A stretch of 64,000 nucleotides of DNA from Myrica gale. Lineage: Eukaryota; Streptophyta; Magnoliopsida; Fagales; Myricaceae. Of the stretch, positions 47,394 to 57,955 are shown piece after piece (positions within the stretch are counted from its first letter, which is position 1; every line of letters starts with the position of its first letter). The notes beneath the pieces were generated by a model that saw only the letters and a list, made by a program, of their open reading frames with translations, had not been told where the DNA came from and did no database searches. A program made the position numbers and the translations under genes. The DNA lies in assembly GCA_963930655.1 (NCBI GenBank), contig OZ005610.1, positions 14,761,001 through 14,825,000 of the forward strand, read 5' to 3'.

Positions 47394-49475
47394 ATGAGTC
47401 TAACCGGAGTGATTCGAAGCCGTTCCGTATCATCCGGAGCGTGGCTGATGAGACAGCTCTGCACGGTAGCCGAGGCGGCGATCAAGGGTAAACCGGAGCG
47501 ACTGTACCGGAGGCTTTCGGCTCTGGGAGCCACCGGAGGGAGCGTGTCGGAGACGTTGAATCAGTACGTCAAGGAGGGAAATTCTGTCCAGAAATACAAC
47601 CTCGAACGTTGCATCAAGGAGCTCCGCAAGTACCGTAGGTTCGAGCACGCCCTCGAGGTTCCCCACTGTTCTGGCTTCTATCCCCATTCCGTATGAATGT
47701 TAATTGATAAGTGAGACATCTTTTAGTATTTACAAGACCGATACGACATAGCTTTGCCAAAACCTGGAGGCTTAAGCTTTTGCTAACAGGTTTATCTATC
47801 TCACTAGTAGTTTTATGCCAAATGATATATTGAGGAATAAGAATCTCTCTGATGCCGCTAGAAAAGAACTTAACACACAAACTAAAAGTAGATGGAAGTT
47901 TAAGTTCGATTGGAATTACAGAAAAGTACATTGTGTACGAGAGAATGAATTAAATTCCGAGTGTTTCTTTTATACAAGATAATGGTATATCGTGAGTTAA
48001 AGCAGACGAAAAAAAAGTTTTGATTGGAATTTCGAGTTGTTCCTATGCTTATTATTTGGTGTCATCCCAATCTTTGTGGCATGGTGTTGTTGTCTGACTG
48101 AATAGCGTATCATTCTACTTTCTTCATATCAAACTACATGTGTTTTCTAAAGGAAGAGAACCTTTTTTACTGTTTCTTCTTATTCTTTTTGGTTAATTGT
48201 TCTTTCTGTTGAGAGAAGCAATCTTAGTCCGTTTTGTTTATTGGAATGCAGATACTAGAGTGGATGGAGACGGGGAAAATCAACTTCTCTTCCACTGACC
48301 ATGCCTTACGATTAGATCTCATTTCTAAAACAAAAGGGATTATTGCAGCTGAGGAATATTTCAGTGGTCTTCCACCAACTCGAAGGAACAGATTGACTTA
48401 TGGAGCTCTGCTGAGCTGCTATTGCAAGGAAATTATGGAAGACAAGGCATTAGGTTTCTTTAAAGAGATGGATGAATTGAACTTTGTTTCCTGTGATTTG
48501 CCTTTTAACAATCTCATGTCTATGTACATGAGAATGAACAGACCGGAGAAAGTACCTCCCCTAGTACAGGAAATGAAGCAGAGGAGCATCCCACTGAGCA
48601 CATATGCACATAATATATTGATGAATAGTTATGCATCTTTGAATGATATGGAGGGGTTAGAGAAAGTCCTGGGGGAAGAGGAAAGCAAACGCGATTGGAC
48701 AACATATAGTAATTTGGCTGCGATCTATGTCAAAGCTGGCCTTTTTGAGAAAGCAGAGTCAGCTCTTAAAAAGCTAGAGGAACAGATGAAAGGCCCAAAG
48801 CGTGAGGCTTACCATTTTCTGATTAGCTTGTATGCTGGTACTAATAATTTAGTGGAGGTCAATCGGGTATGGAATTTGCTAAAGTCAGTTTTTCAGACAA
48901 CAAGCAATGTGAGCTATCTCTCTATGCTTCAGGCTCTTCGCAGACTAAACAATGTTGATGGTTTGACAAAATGCTATAAAGAGTGGGAGTCCAGTTGCTC
49001 CAGTTACGATGTAAGGTTGGCAAATGTTGCTATAAGTGCTTACCTAAGTCAGGACATGTACAAAGAAGCTGCATTGGTCTTTGACAATGCCCTTAAAAAG
49101 TGTGAAGGACCTTTCTTTCCAGCTCGGGAGATGTTCATGGTTTACTTCTTAAAGACCCATCAGGTGGATTTGGCTCTTAGTTATTTGGAAGCAGCCGTTT
49201 CTGATGTCAAGGACAACGAGTGGCATCCGACCCCAGCAACAGCAACTGCATTTTTGAAGCATTTTGAGAGAGAGAAAGACGTAGATGGTGCTGAGGAGTT
49301 TTGCAGGATTCTGAAGACTTTTAAGTGTCTCACTTCCAATATCTACCATTTGTTGCTTAAGACATACATAGCTGCGGGCAAATTGGCTCCCGAGATGTAT
49401 CAGCGGTTGAAGGAAGATAATATTGAAATAACCAGTGACCTAGAAAAATTGCTTAAAAGGGTTTGCCCTGAATAG
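47394..49475 (+). CDS. PPR protein, probably mitochondrial (At4g02820-like)
   Basis: Two exons, 47394-47657 and 48252-49475, join in phase 0 (CTCGAG|GTTCCC ... ATGCAG|ATACTA) to give 495 aa. The N terminus ([20 protein letters not shown]) is Arg/Ser-rich without acids, as in mitochondrial presequences. After [20 protein letters not shown] come PPR helical repeats (for example [80 protein letters not shown]). It ends [11 protein letters not shown]. This is the short P-class PPR clade including At4g02820, RNA-binding organelle proteins acting in transcript processing or translation; the specific target is unknown. The frame is intact. Confidence 0.93.
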
Positions 49476-50413
49476 TTTTAGTTTGTAGAGTAGGCCCTTG
49501 GTTCCAATGTCGAGAGATCTCCCTCTAATTAGTATCGGAAAATATCTATTTGTTATTTATGTGATGAGCACTCTCCATATGGAGATCTTCATTTGTTAAT
49601 ATTATGAGCAATCTGCAGCATTTGGATGCAGCCGTCTGCCTTTAGCAATCCCGGAGTGCCCACCAGCTTTTCGGTTATGGGAATTTTGGGGGTTAAAAAA
49701 GTGTTGTTTCTTCAGGAGTTCCAAAAAGTGGGAGTTGTAGAAACTATATCCGGCTACTGGCTAGGGAATCCTTTTAACTTTTGCTAGCCTATGTATACAC
49801 TTCCGTACTAAACTGTTAAAATCAACCTCACATGAATTAGACCCTGCGTACGTAAATATAGTCAGTCCCTGTTCCACACTTCTGCTTCCACTGGAAGCAG
49901 CAATATACTTCTATCGCTGTTTTTTGGAGCACAAAAACTGCGAATGGAAAGGAGTATCATTATCTTCGACTATATATTCTGAAGCTGAATTGGCATCTTT
50001 AACGTGAACCGGGTTGAGAAAAATGCTGAGCAGTTTGCGTCCAGCGAACTAAACAAATTACAAATATCTTTTGTTGCAAGGGGCATTTATAAAACAAGTA
50101 AACTAAAACTAAACTTGAATTACAAAAAGGGCAAAGAACAATCCGCTTGTACATGACGTGCAGTAAACACCATTCTCAAAACATAGAATTCTACTCTGAT
50201 CTAATTGACCCATGTCAAAAATTACATCCAACTCGCAATACAAAGTAGAGTAGGGTGTATCAAGCATGAGAAGCAAGTCACAAAAAAGAATTGAAAGCTC
50301 TCTTGATTAGCCATAACATGCAGCAGAACCAAGAGCAGTATCATGGATTAAATACTTCATGAATGATCCCAAGATGACAATTCCAAGCTGCACCATATTT
50401 CCTTGGGACATAG
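49476..50413. other. shared 3' region of convergent genes
   Basis: The PPR gene (plus) and CYP21-4 (minus) point at each other across this 0.94-kb gap, which must hold both 3' UTRs. No other gene or repeat is seen. Confidence 0.6.
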
Positions 50414-53400
50414 TTATGTAGAAAAGGATGAAGCAGAGCTAAAATGCTCTTCATTAAGCAGGGGATCCTTCAGATTTTGTCTCAGACTCGCGTTAATGAT
50501 CCCGATAGAGGATTTAGGTTGATAGTTTTCATCTGTATCCACCTCTTCAATTTCCTGGGAATAACAATATATAAAAAACCAACATTTACCATCATCATAT
50601 CTGAAAGAATTGTAGTTTCCAACAGAAATATGTAATAAAAAAAAATAGAAAGATCACGTGGATCTTTCTAATCTCACGAACAAAATTTTTAAACATAATA
50701 CAGGGTTATGACTCTTTTGGAATGTCAACATGGAACACATCACCAATGTCAAGCAGCATTCATCCACGTCACTACTGATCACATAGACCAGATGGTGCTA
50801 ATGTGGTGTGGAACTAGTGCAGGACATCCAGAAGGTTAGTTGCAACAACATACCATCACAATTGTGCAGGTCTTGATGCACTGCCTTATGGTAGCGTGGT
50901 ATTCAGCGTCTTGATAAGTTGGGTTTTGCTAATATTAGATTTTAGAGTGTTGGGTCTGTTTTTGGATTGCAGGTTTGTTTTGTTTGGTTTTTTAAGTTTT
51001 TTTTGTTTGGTTTTGAAGTCCTTGGTTTTTTATATAACCACGATATTCCTCCACCATAAATGAGGATTTTGAATAAAATTCGGAGGTACCGTCCTCCTTT
51101 GTGAAAAAAAAAGTATATACTAACACAACAAAATATGATCATGTGTCTAGAAGAGGTGCTGATGCGCAATCTAATCTCTACTAAGGTGGTATTTGCAAAC
51201 CAAAATTTTGGGAATGTTGTAAAAATTGAGGTGAATTAGAGTTTTATTGGATTTTGAGAGAAAGTAATAAAAATATAGAATTTTATGGGAGTTTGTGAAA
51301 AAATGGAGAGACAGATAATTTGAGTGAATTTTTATGTTGTTGTAATGGAAAGAGATGATTTGATGGAGAAAGATTATTTTATAGTAATTTTATTATTATT
51401 TTCTTGACCAAAATTTTGGAATGGTCAAAATTTTGGTTTGCAAACACCAAAAAGCCAGAGAACATCACAAGCTGAAGAAAGTGAAGTTGTCTGTCACCTG
51501 AACAACTTCCTCTCCTTTGACAACACGCCCAAACACAATAAGCTTTTCATTTAAATCTGGGATTGGTGCAGTTGTGATGAAAAGCTGAAATCCCTTGTCT
51601 TCACGTTTGCCCTTAGAAGTTCCAATCATGAATGCCTCATGTTTCAGACTGCTTAGATATCACGAACTTATACAAATCAGAAGATACCACAGAATGACAT
51701 CATGTAAACTATCATAAAAGGTTTCAAATTTAGCCATCAACCTTGAGTCGAGCTGATTGTAATGCTTTCCTCTCAAAGTCCAATCTTCAGTAGCTCCCAC
51801 TCTTTGAGAATCCCCTGCTTGAATCACATAGTGTTTTATCACACGATTGAAAAGCATCCCCTTGAAATGTCCCTTTTGACTGCAAAACCAATTGTATCAA
51901 GATTAAGTGAAAAAGGTCATGAAGAGCATGTATCATGCCTCAGCAAACTTCTGCAGGTGGTAGCATTTAGTGGAGAGGTCGGACAAGCACACACAAGAAA
52001 ACACTCTTTATATAGGAGGATGTTAAGCATGTACAAAGTAAGAATAAAATAACTTAACTAGTAGAGGTAGTAAAATGATCTCAGATGTTCCTCCTGGAGG
52101 TCTAATTCAACTCATCTCTCAACTGCCACACATTTGGTTCAGATGAACTGTCTGATTTACGGAACTTCAAATGACATTGTAGCGTTCTACAGTAATTATG
52201 TCCTCCCCCTTCTCCCCGGGGGACGGGGGGGAGAAGAACCTCTTTCTTCTCTTTCTTTGTTTTTTCAAAAATCAGAAACCAAGAAGAGACACCACAGCCA
52301 TACTGCACTTCTGCTTAATCCAAGGATCTCATGCAAAGCTGTAATGTCTGACCAATGTGCTTATTAATGGAGCATATAGGAACCAATCAAAGAGCAAAAA
52401 AAGGAGATTAATGAAAAGTAGGAATGAAGAAGACAATGAAATGTTTGGCAGATAACAATGATAAGCTTTTTTAAGGAGGTTATTATCGAAAAACGGAGCC
52501 AATGACAATTTTCTTGCCGGAATAAGTTCGAGTTCATGTCAAAGTACAATGAAAAATCTAGTCAACAATGTACATTTTGCAAACAAAACAATTTTAAAAA
52601 GGTTTGCAGCCATGAAGAAAGCCAAATGAATACAAGGTACTGTAACTAGAAAAACAGATAAAAATGGACCAAACAGTGAGAAATTTTCTGTGCCTCATGA
52701 AGAGAGAGGGTGGAGTGGGAGGACAAGGATAAAAGGGGAAATATGTCCAATATCAGCTGCATGAACCACCTTTTCTTTTTCTCCCGTATCATGGAATAGA
52801 GTCAAAAGTGGTGACTTGACAACTTACCATAAGTCAATGAATTCATCAACAACTTCAGGAGAACTTTCCTTGTAAAGTTCCACTGTTATAGAGCCTTTTG
52901 AGGTTTTCAAAACCTATTGGGGGAAAAAAAGAAGATAAAACAGTTACTCAAAAATACTCAGCGAAAAAGCATTGAAGTTTTGATAAAGAAAAGAGCTCGC
53001 ATCTAAAGTGCAACATAATGAAAGGAAAACTTTAGCTGAGCAATGGAGAAACCTACAGCATAGCCAGGGACATCAGGTTTTTTTGGCTCCAGTAATGTGT
53101 TCTCATCCTGTAGCAAATTCCAGAAAAGATTCAGAGGCATTATAATTAAACTACTTGAACTCATGATTAGCATTGCAATCCTACAACAAACACATGCACA
53201 CACATACATGTAAAAATACACACACAGAAAATATCTGCCAGAGACAAATTAACTCAAGAACTATCAAAGCCGTTATAGAATGAATATAAGCTTTCTCAAT
53301 AAGACTATACCTCAGAAATTGATATGTCATTTTCTGTAGAAAATCTTGACCTACATGCAAGTTAGCAAGTAAAAGTTAGTATCAAATAGATCATAGTTTC

Positions 53401-54159
53401 AAGCAGTAACAGTTCCATACATATAGGTAAACACAACCCACTGAAAAAAAAACTTCGGAATCACTTGCTAAACTCCCAACTTATTCTGAACTTCTTAAAC
53501 ATTATAATCAAGGACATTGTGAATAATCCAAAAATCGTGTGAAATATTCCAGTAGGTGAAACCAAGTTTCTAAATTGAAAATTAGAATTGCATGAAAAAA
53601 AGGTTCAAACACGATAGAACTCTAATAATCCAAAAATTATGTGAACATTCCAGCAGGTGAAACCAAGTTTCTAAATTGAAAATTAGAATTGCACGAAAAA
53701 GGTTCAAACACGATATAACTCTATGATTATCATGCAACTAACCATATAGCTAACCAACATGTCAAATGGGCAAGTTCCTGGTCCAGTCAATTTCGCCAGT
53801 CCATATCTTAAAACTCTGCCATTCTGGATCATCCATAACAGCGTTTCTTTTCTAACCCTGACAAGTGCATAATTTTCTAAATTCCAAATATTTCATGTAC
53901 TTAAAGATTCCAAAATTGTTCCCGAAGAGCAGTTTCTTACAATGAATTCCCCTTCATAACGATAAAGAAATTTATGTACATAAGCACAAGCAACAAACCA
54001 CACAAACCTGTGAGTCCAATGTCTGTATGTAGAGAACAGAAAAAACACAATCAACACAACCACCAAATTGCACAGTATGATAGTGGTGACACTTATTCGA
54101 GTCGGGCCCTTTTTCTTTTTGCTTTGTTGTAGCAGAGCTTGAGGTTTGATCCTTGCCAT
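50414..54159 (-). CDS. CYP21-4: cyclophilin-type peptidyl-prolyl isomerase CYP21-4
   Basis: Seven exons join in phase: 54159-54008, 53350-53311, 53107-53057, 52913-52828, 51879-51742, 51648-51498 and 50554-50414, giving 252 aa. The N terminus [20 protein letters not shown] is basic, followed by a hydrophobic span [20 protein letters not shown] (about residues 21-42), so a type II membrane anchor. The cyclophilin domain starts [20 protein letters not shown] and includes [18 protein letters not shown] (the catalytic-type Arg in NRV) and [20 protein letters not shown]. It matches Arabidopsis CYP21-4 (At3g66654), an endomembrane (Golgi) cyclophilin. The C terminus after IGIINASLR runs about 23 residues further ([20 protein letters not shown]), longer than I recall for the family. 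Introns carry a LINE tail and a MITE. Confidence 0.95.
50880..51115 (+). mobile_element. 5'-truncated LINE tail in CYP21-4 intron 6
   Basis: Ends AATAAAATTCGGAGGTACCG TCCTCCTTTGTG followed by an A-run, the typical 3' UTR of plant L1-type LINEs, preceded by a T-rich segment. The 5' limit and target duplication are uncertain. Confidence 0.45.
51185..51448. mobile_element. MITE in CYP21-4 intron 6
   Basis: The left end GGTGGTATTTGCAAACCAAA continues ATTTTGG; the right end, reverse-complemented, reads GGTGTTTGCAAACCAAAATTTTG. These are 20+ bp terminal inverted repeats around about 264 bp of non-coding AT-rich DNA. Related to the MITE in RH24 intron 2. Confidence 0.65.
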
Positions 54160-55030
54160 AAGGTTTAAGTTTCTGCTTCAAAGCGTGACCAATTCCTACA
54201 GCATTCACAAAACCTAAAGGTTAAAATTGCAGAATCACACACATATACTGAGAACAATACACATAAAATGAAACCCAAAAAAAAATAGCAATTCCAAAGA
54301 CAAGACTGGTATAATTTGCATATTAAAATTAGTCATTGGACAATAGTATTGAACAGAACATGCCAAGGCCAGAGTTTGCTTTCCAATATATTTGGAACTC
54401 CAGTTCCCTAAATTTAGGGCATTTGGTAGTAATGGAAGTCAGAATTCAGTGATGTATAGCATATAAAGAGCAACTTCATCGATGTGGATTTGAAATATAA
54501 AGAGTTCAACAGTTTATAATTCCAAATAAAGAGCATCCTGTGATCCTAAAAAACGCAAAAAATTCCTACCTTAATCGATCTTCATTTAAGTCCGATCATA
54601 TAATTCAAACAGTTACAGAAGTGTATTAGGGTGAGATCTTATACAATTGAAGAATATAGATACAAGTTAAACCTAAACTCTTTTTAGGAGTGGTTATAGA
54701 GTAAGATCTTATCAATTCAAGCAGATGCAGACAAGTTAAACCTCCGCGACTTTAAAACCGATACAGGGATATCAGTTCATGACTAAAGTAATACGCACGA
54801 AAGAAATTTCCTGGACCGAAGAATTACGCAAGAGTACCTACGAATCCCTCTCCGCAGTCCGCAGGTTGAAATCTTTGAAATTCCGGTTCGATGCCTTTCG
54901 TAAATCCACTCCACCAAAATGACGGGGACAATGGAACCGTCGTCGTTTTTTTGTGTCCAAATGTCACAAAAGCCGCTTGACTTTCTTTTCTGTTAAATGG
55001 TAGTGTCGACACTGAGGTTGTTAAGTCCAT
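54160..55030 (-). promoter_or_regulatory. CYP21-4 5' leader with intron and overlapping upstream ORF
   Basis: A likely leader exon ends at GATTCGTAG|GTACTC (about 54840) and splices to TGTAG|GAATTGG (about 54196), 37 nt before the CYP21-4 ATG. An upstream ATG at 55030 opens MDLTTSVSTLPFNRKESQAA. Across the inferred splice this frame continues [20 protein letters not shown] and overlaps the main start in another frame. Whether transcription begins upstream of 55030 cannot be seen. Confidence 0.4.
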
Positions 55031-55240
55031 CGAAGTAGTCGTGATAAACTTGTGGTAACGAATTTCATCGTCTTTGATATCAACAACCGTTCGCCGAAGC
55101 TTTCAAGTATTAACTCTTAAGCCGAGAAACATCGCCTCAATAAACTCTTTAGTAGCAATGTTGGACAGTTGGAGAACATGTTGCGACAAATATTATTAGG
55201 AGGCTTACCCAATGAAAAAACATTATTATTATAATTACTA
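55031..55240. other. short intergenic spacer between CYP21-4 leader and MULE-like element
   Basis: AT-rich and non-coding. No clear 9-bp duplication matching the right side of the element is found; an 8 of 9 match (TTATTATTA / TTATTGTTA) lies nearby but would put the termini 9 bp further out. Confidence 0.4.
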
Positions 55241-56822
55241 GGTAAATTTTATTTTTGATAACTGAGTTTTACCCCTTTTTACTAATTAACCATTGAGTTT
55301 CATTTTTTTCAATTTTAGTCATTAAAATTTGCCCTTATGACAAATTAGTTATTCCGGCTATCGAATATTAGTTTAACTAACGGAACTCTTTAAGACGTGA
55401 ACAACATTCATCATGTCAGCAGTTGTTTCCGTGTCATTCATCCTGTCAGCATAGCTATACAGAACAAACGACGTGCAGTTTGGCCTTTTAGTCCAGCAAC
55501 GTTTTTAATCTTAGCGCACATTTCTAATAGGTAATAAAGCACACCGTTTTGTATCTCCACAAAACGCACAGTTTTGGCCTTTTTACTCACTTAAGCATTA
55601 GAGTGTACCGTTTTGGCCAAAAGCTAAAAACATTTCCATTCCTTTCCCCCTTTTCTCCTTTCCCCAAACCCTCGTTGCGACGCAGAGGAGATCACACAAT
55701 GTTTTCGATCCCCCACTCATTCCCCTTATTCAGCCACATGTGGGAGAAAAGGTGAGTCACGCCTGTAATCATTTCTCAATTTTGTCCCTGTAGAAATTCT
55801 TATCAAGTAGAAATTCTGTAGCCGAAATTCTTGAAGATGCGTATGGAGAACCTCTATGTAGCATGAGATTCCCCATGACCTTCAGCTCTTCCTTTCCCAT
55901 GGTGGCCGAGATGCACTCTCTGATGTTCAAGATGTGAATATTTTACTTGATATCCTTATGTTCTATGACGTAGACAAGCCCTCAGTTCAATTCGTCAAGG
56001 ATTATGCTCACGTAGATTTCATGGCGGCTGTGAACGCAAAGGACGTTGTGTACAATCGCATAGTCGAGTTTTTCAAGCATCAAAACTAGATCAGATCCTT
56101 CATGGAGGCCGTTGCTTCTATCGATCAGCTAGAACTGAAGTCTTTGCTTTTAACTTAGAATGGGTCGGGTTTCTGTTGAAGACGAATTTGTTACGGCACA
56201 CTAATTTGGGAAATTCGAAGGTTAGGGCATTCGCTTTTCTCATTTGGGGGTGCGGGAGGATTCAGATGATGAACACTCAAAAAAGAGATTTTTGTGATTC
56301 CCGTCTACAACGCTCCGGTTTGTTTACATGTCAAAACTGTGCTGTTTTGAAGCTTAACAAAACGGTGCGGTTTGTCTTTCTAATGAACAGACATTAGTGG
56401 TTTGTTAAGGTACAAACGGTGCGGTTTGTCTTTTTCTTAGTAAAGGCCAAAAATTCCTAATGTCAATACAAGATCGGCAAAGCTCTGTTGGTATTATGCG
56501 GTTTGTGAAGATACAAAACGGTGTGCTTTATTACATATAAAAAATGTGTGCGAAAGATTAAAAACGTTGCTGGACTAAATGGCTAATTGCAGGTAGTTTT
56601 GTGTATAGCTATGTACATGATGAGTGACGTGAAAACTGTTGCTGACATGTTGAATTTTGCTTACGTCTCAAGGGGTTCTTTTAGTCAAACGAACGGTCAA
56701 CAGGCGGAAAGACTAATTCGTTGCAGGAGGTAAATCTCAGTGACTGAAATTGAAAAAAATGAAATCTATTGATTAATTCGTAAAAAAATGGTAAAACTAA
56801 GTGATCAAAAATGAAATTTTCC
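55241..56822. mobile_element. MULE-like element with captured lipase fragment (Pack-MULE 3)
   Basis: Long inverted arms, about 350 bp each (55241-55590 and about 56470-56822). The left starts GGTAAATTTTATTTTTGATA; the right, reverse-complemented, GGAAAATTTCATTTTTGATC. Both contain CCAGCAACGTTTTTAATCTT-like and AATAAAGCACACCGTTTTGT segments. The interior lacks transposase and holds the 3' end of an acid-lipase gene on the plus strand. A target duplication is not certain, so MULE assignment rests on arm length and resemblance to other MULE ends. Confidence 0.75.
55871..56089 (+). pseudogene. captured C-terminal exon of an acid (triacylglycerol) lipase
   Basis: An open frame of 72 codons reads PHDLQLFLSHGGRDALSDVQ, then DVNILLDILMFYDVDKPSVQ, FVKDYAHVDFMAAVNAKDVV, YNRIVEFFKHQN and stop (56087-56089). 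It matches the C terminus of plant triacylglycerol lipase 2-type alpha/beta hydrolases and keeps the catalytic Asp (GGRDALSD) and His (YAHVDF). The nucleophile-bearing part is missing, and upstream a stop lies just before HEIPHDL. It is therefore a fragment, sitting inside the MULE-like element. Confidence 0.82.
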
Positions 56823-56930
56823 TTATTTTCCTTATTGTTATTGTTATGTTGTTGAAATGAAATGAGGTAACTTATAATTTATCACAAGTTAAGAATTCGT
56901 GACTTAACTTTTTGTTTTTTATTAGATTTC

Positions 56931-57025
56931 GGTGCGTTTGCACAAAATATTTTACCAATTCCTAATAAAATATTATAATATAATCTCTCCTATAAAAAAT
57001 ATAAAAAATTATAAAAAATATAAAG
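56931..57025. mobile_element. truncated MITE, relative of 5489-5678
   Basis: GGTGCGTTTGCACAAAATAT followed by the same ATATTATAATATAATCTCTC and TATAAAAAATATAAAAAATT core. The other end is missing. Confidence 0.5.
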
Positions 57026-57955
57026 CTACTTTATACGTGCACAAAGAGACCTGGAACTTACCTAATACGTCAATCTGAACCCGATGCACAAAGAGACCTA
57101 CAACTTACCTAATACGTGCGGTGAGGAGTCGCTGCACGTTTTCGGAGTTTGCTCGAGGCCTTTTATCTTTAATGAGTTAATACTAGATGAAGTTGTCTGA
57201 GCACGATACACAGAGGGCCCAAGATTCATTCGAATAATAATAAAAAAAAAAACTTGCAGTTTATTTTAAACGTAGTACCTTTAGATTTTGTAAGAGGGTG
57301 ATTCGGATGGGACAAGAGGCCCCGTCCTAGGAAACAAATGGTCACGTCTGTTTGCTTTCATATGTCGGACGCGGGCATGTCAGAGTTCTCTGTATTTACG
57401 TGACTCTCTTTTGTTCATTCTCCCGTAACATCTCCGATCCAAGTGTGTGCAGTACAGCAACTGTAAATATATTTTCCCCGAAAGTAGGGAGAGATCGTGA
57501 TCAAAACCATTGGTGGGAAGCAAATTGGGGAAGCACAAGGCAGAAAGGCCTACCAAGGTGGTGGTAAACAAAACAGTGAACGTGAGGAAACGTACGGATA
57601 GCCCTGGTCAATAGCTTTTGCAGTTGTCCACATCTTAATTCTTAAATACATGTAATATCAATAATTAAAAAAGCACACGACTTTGCAGTGAGGAACACGA
57701 TCTTAGTGACACCAAGTGGAAGAGAAAAATTGATTAAACACAAAAGGCCAGTGTATATAAAGCATGGACCTTGAAAACTCAAATAATACAGCAACATGCG
57801 ACAAAACCCAGTAACCCACTAAGGTTTAGTAAAGTAGCTTTAATCTAAGGAGAACTGGAATCTCAGTGGAAGTACTCACATGTACTAACCTAGAAGTACT
57901 CACATGTACTAACAATCTCAATTAATGGTACAATCCCCAAAAAAGTGCTGCTGTC
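57026..57955. other. intergenic, with a short direct repeat
   Basis: A direct repeat of about 33 nt (GCACAAAGAGACCTGGAACT + TACCTAATACGT) occurs near 57037 and 57085. The rest, including two small frames near 57352-57571, has no recognisable content. It contains the 3' flank of the minus-strand gene that follows. Confidence 0.5.

Noticed and set aside
55241-56840. A 9-bp target duplication for the lipase-bearing element
   Set aside because: The nine bases next to the best-supported ends (TAATTACTA, TTATTTTCC) do not match. The nearby 8 of 9 match would need poorly paired termini.
57352-57571. Small frames on both strands
   Set aside because: Mutually overlapping, no domain and no splice context.
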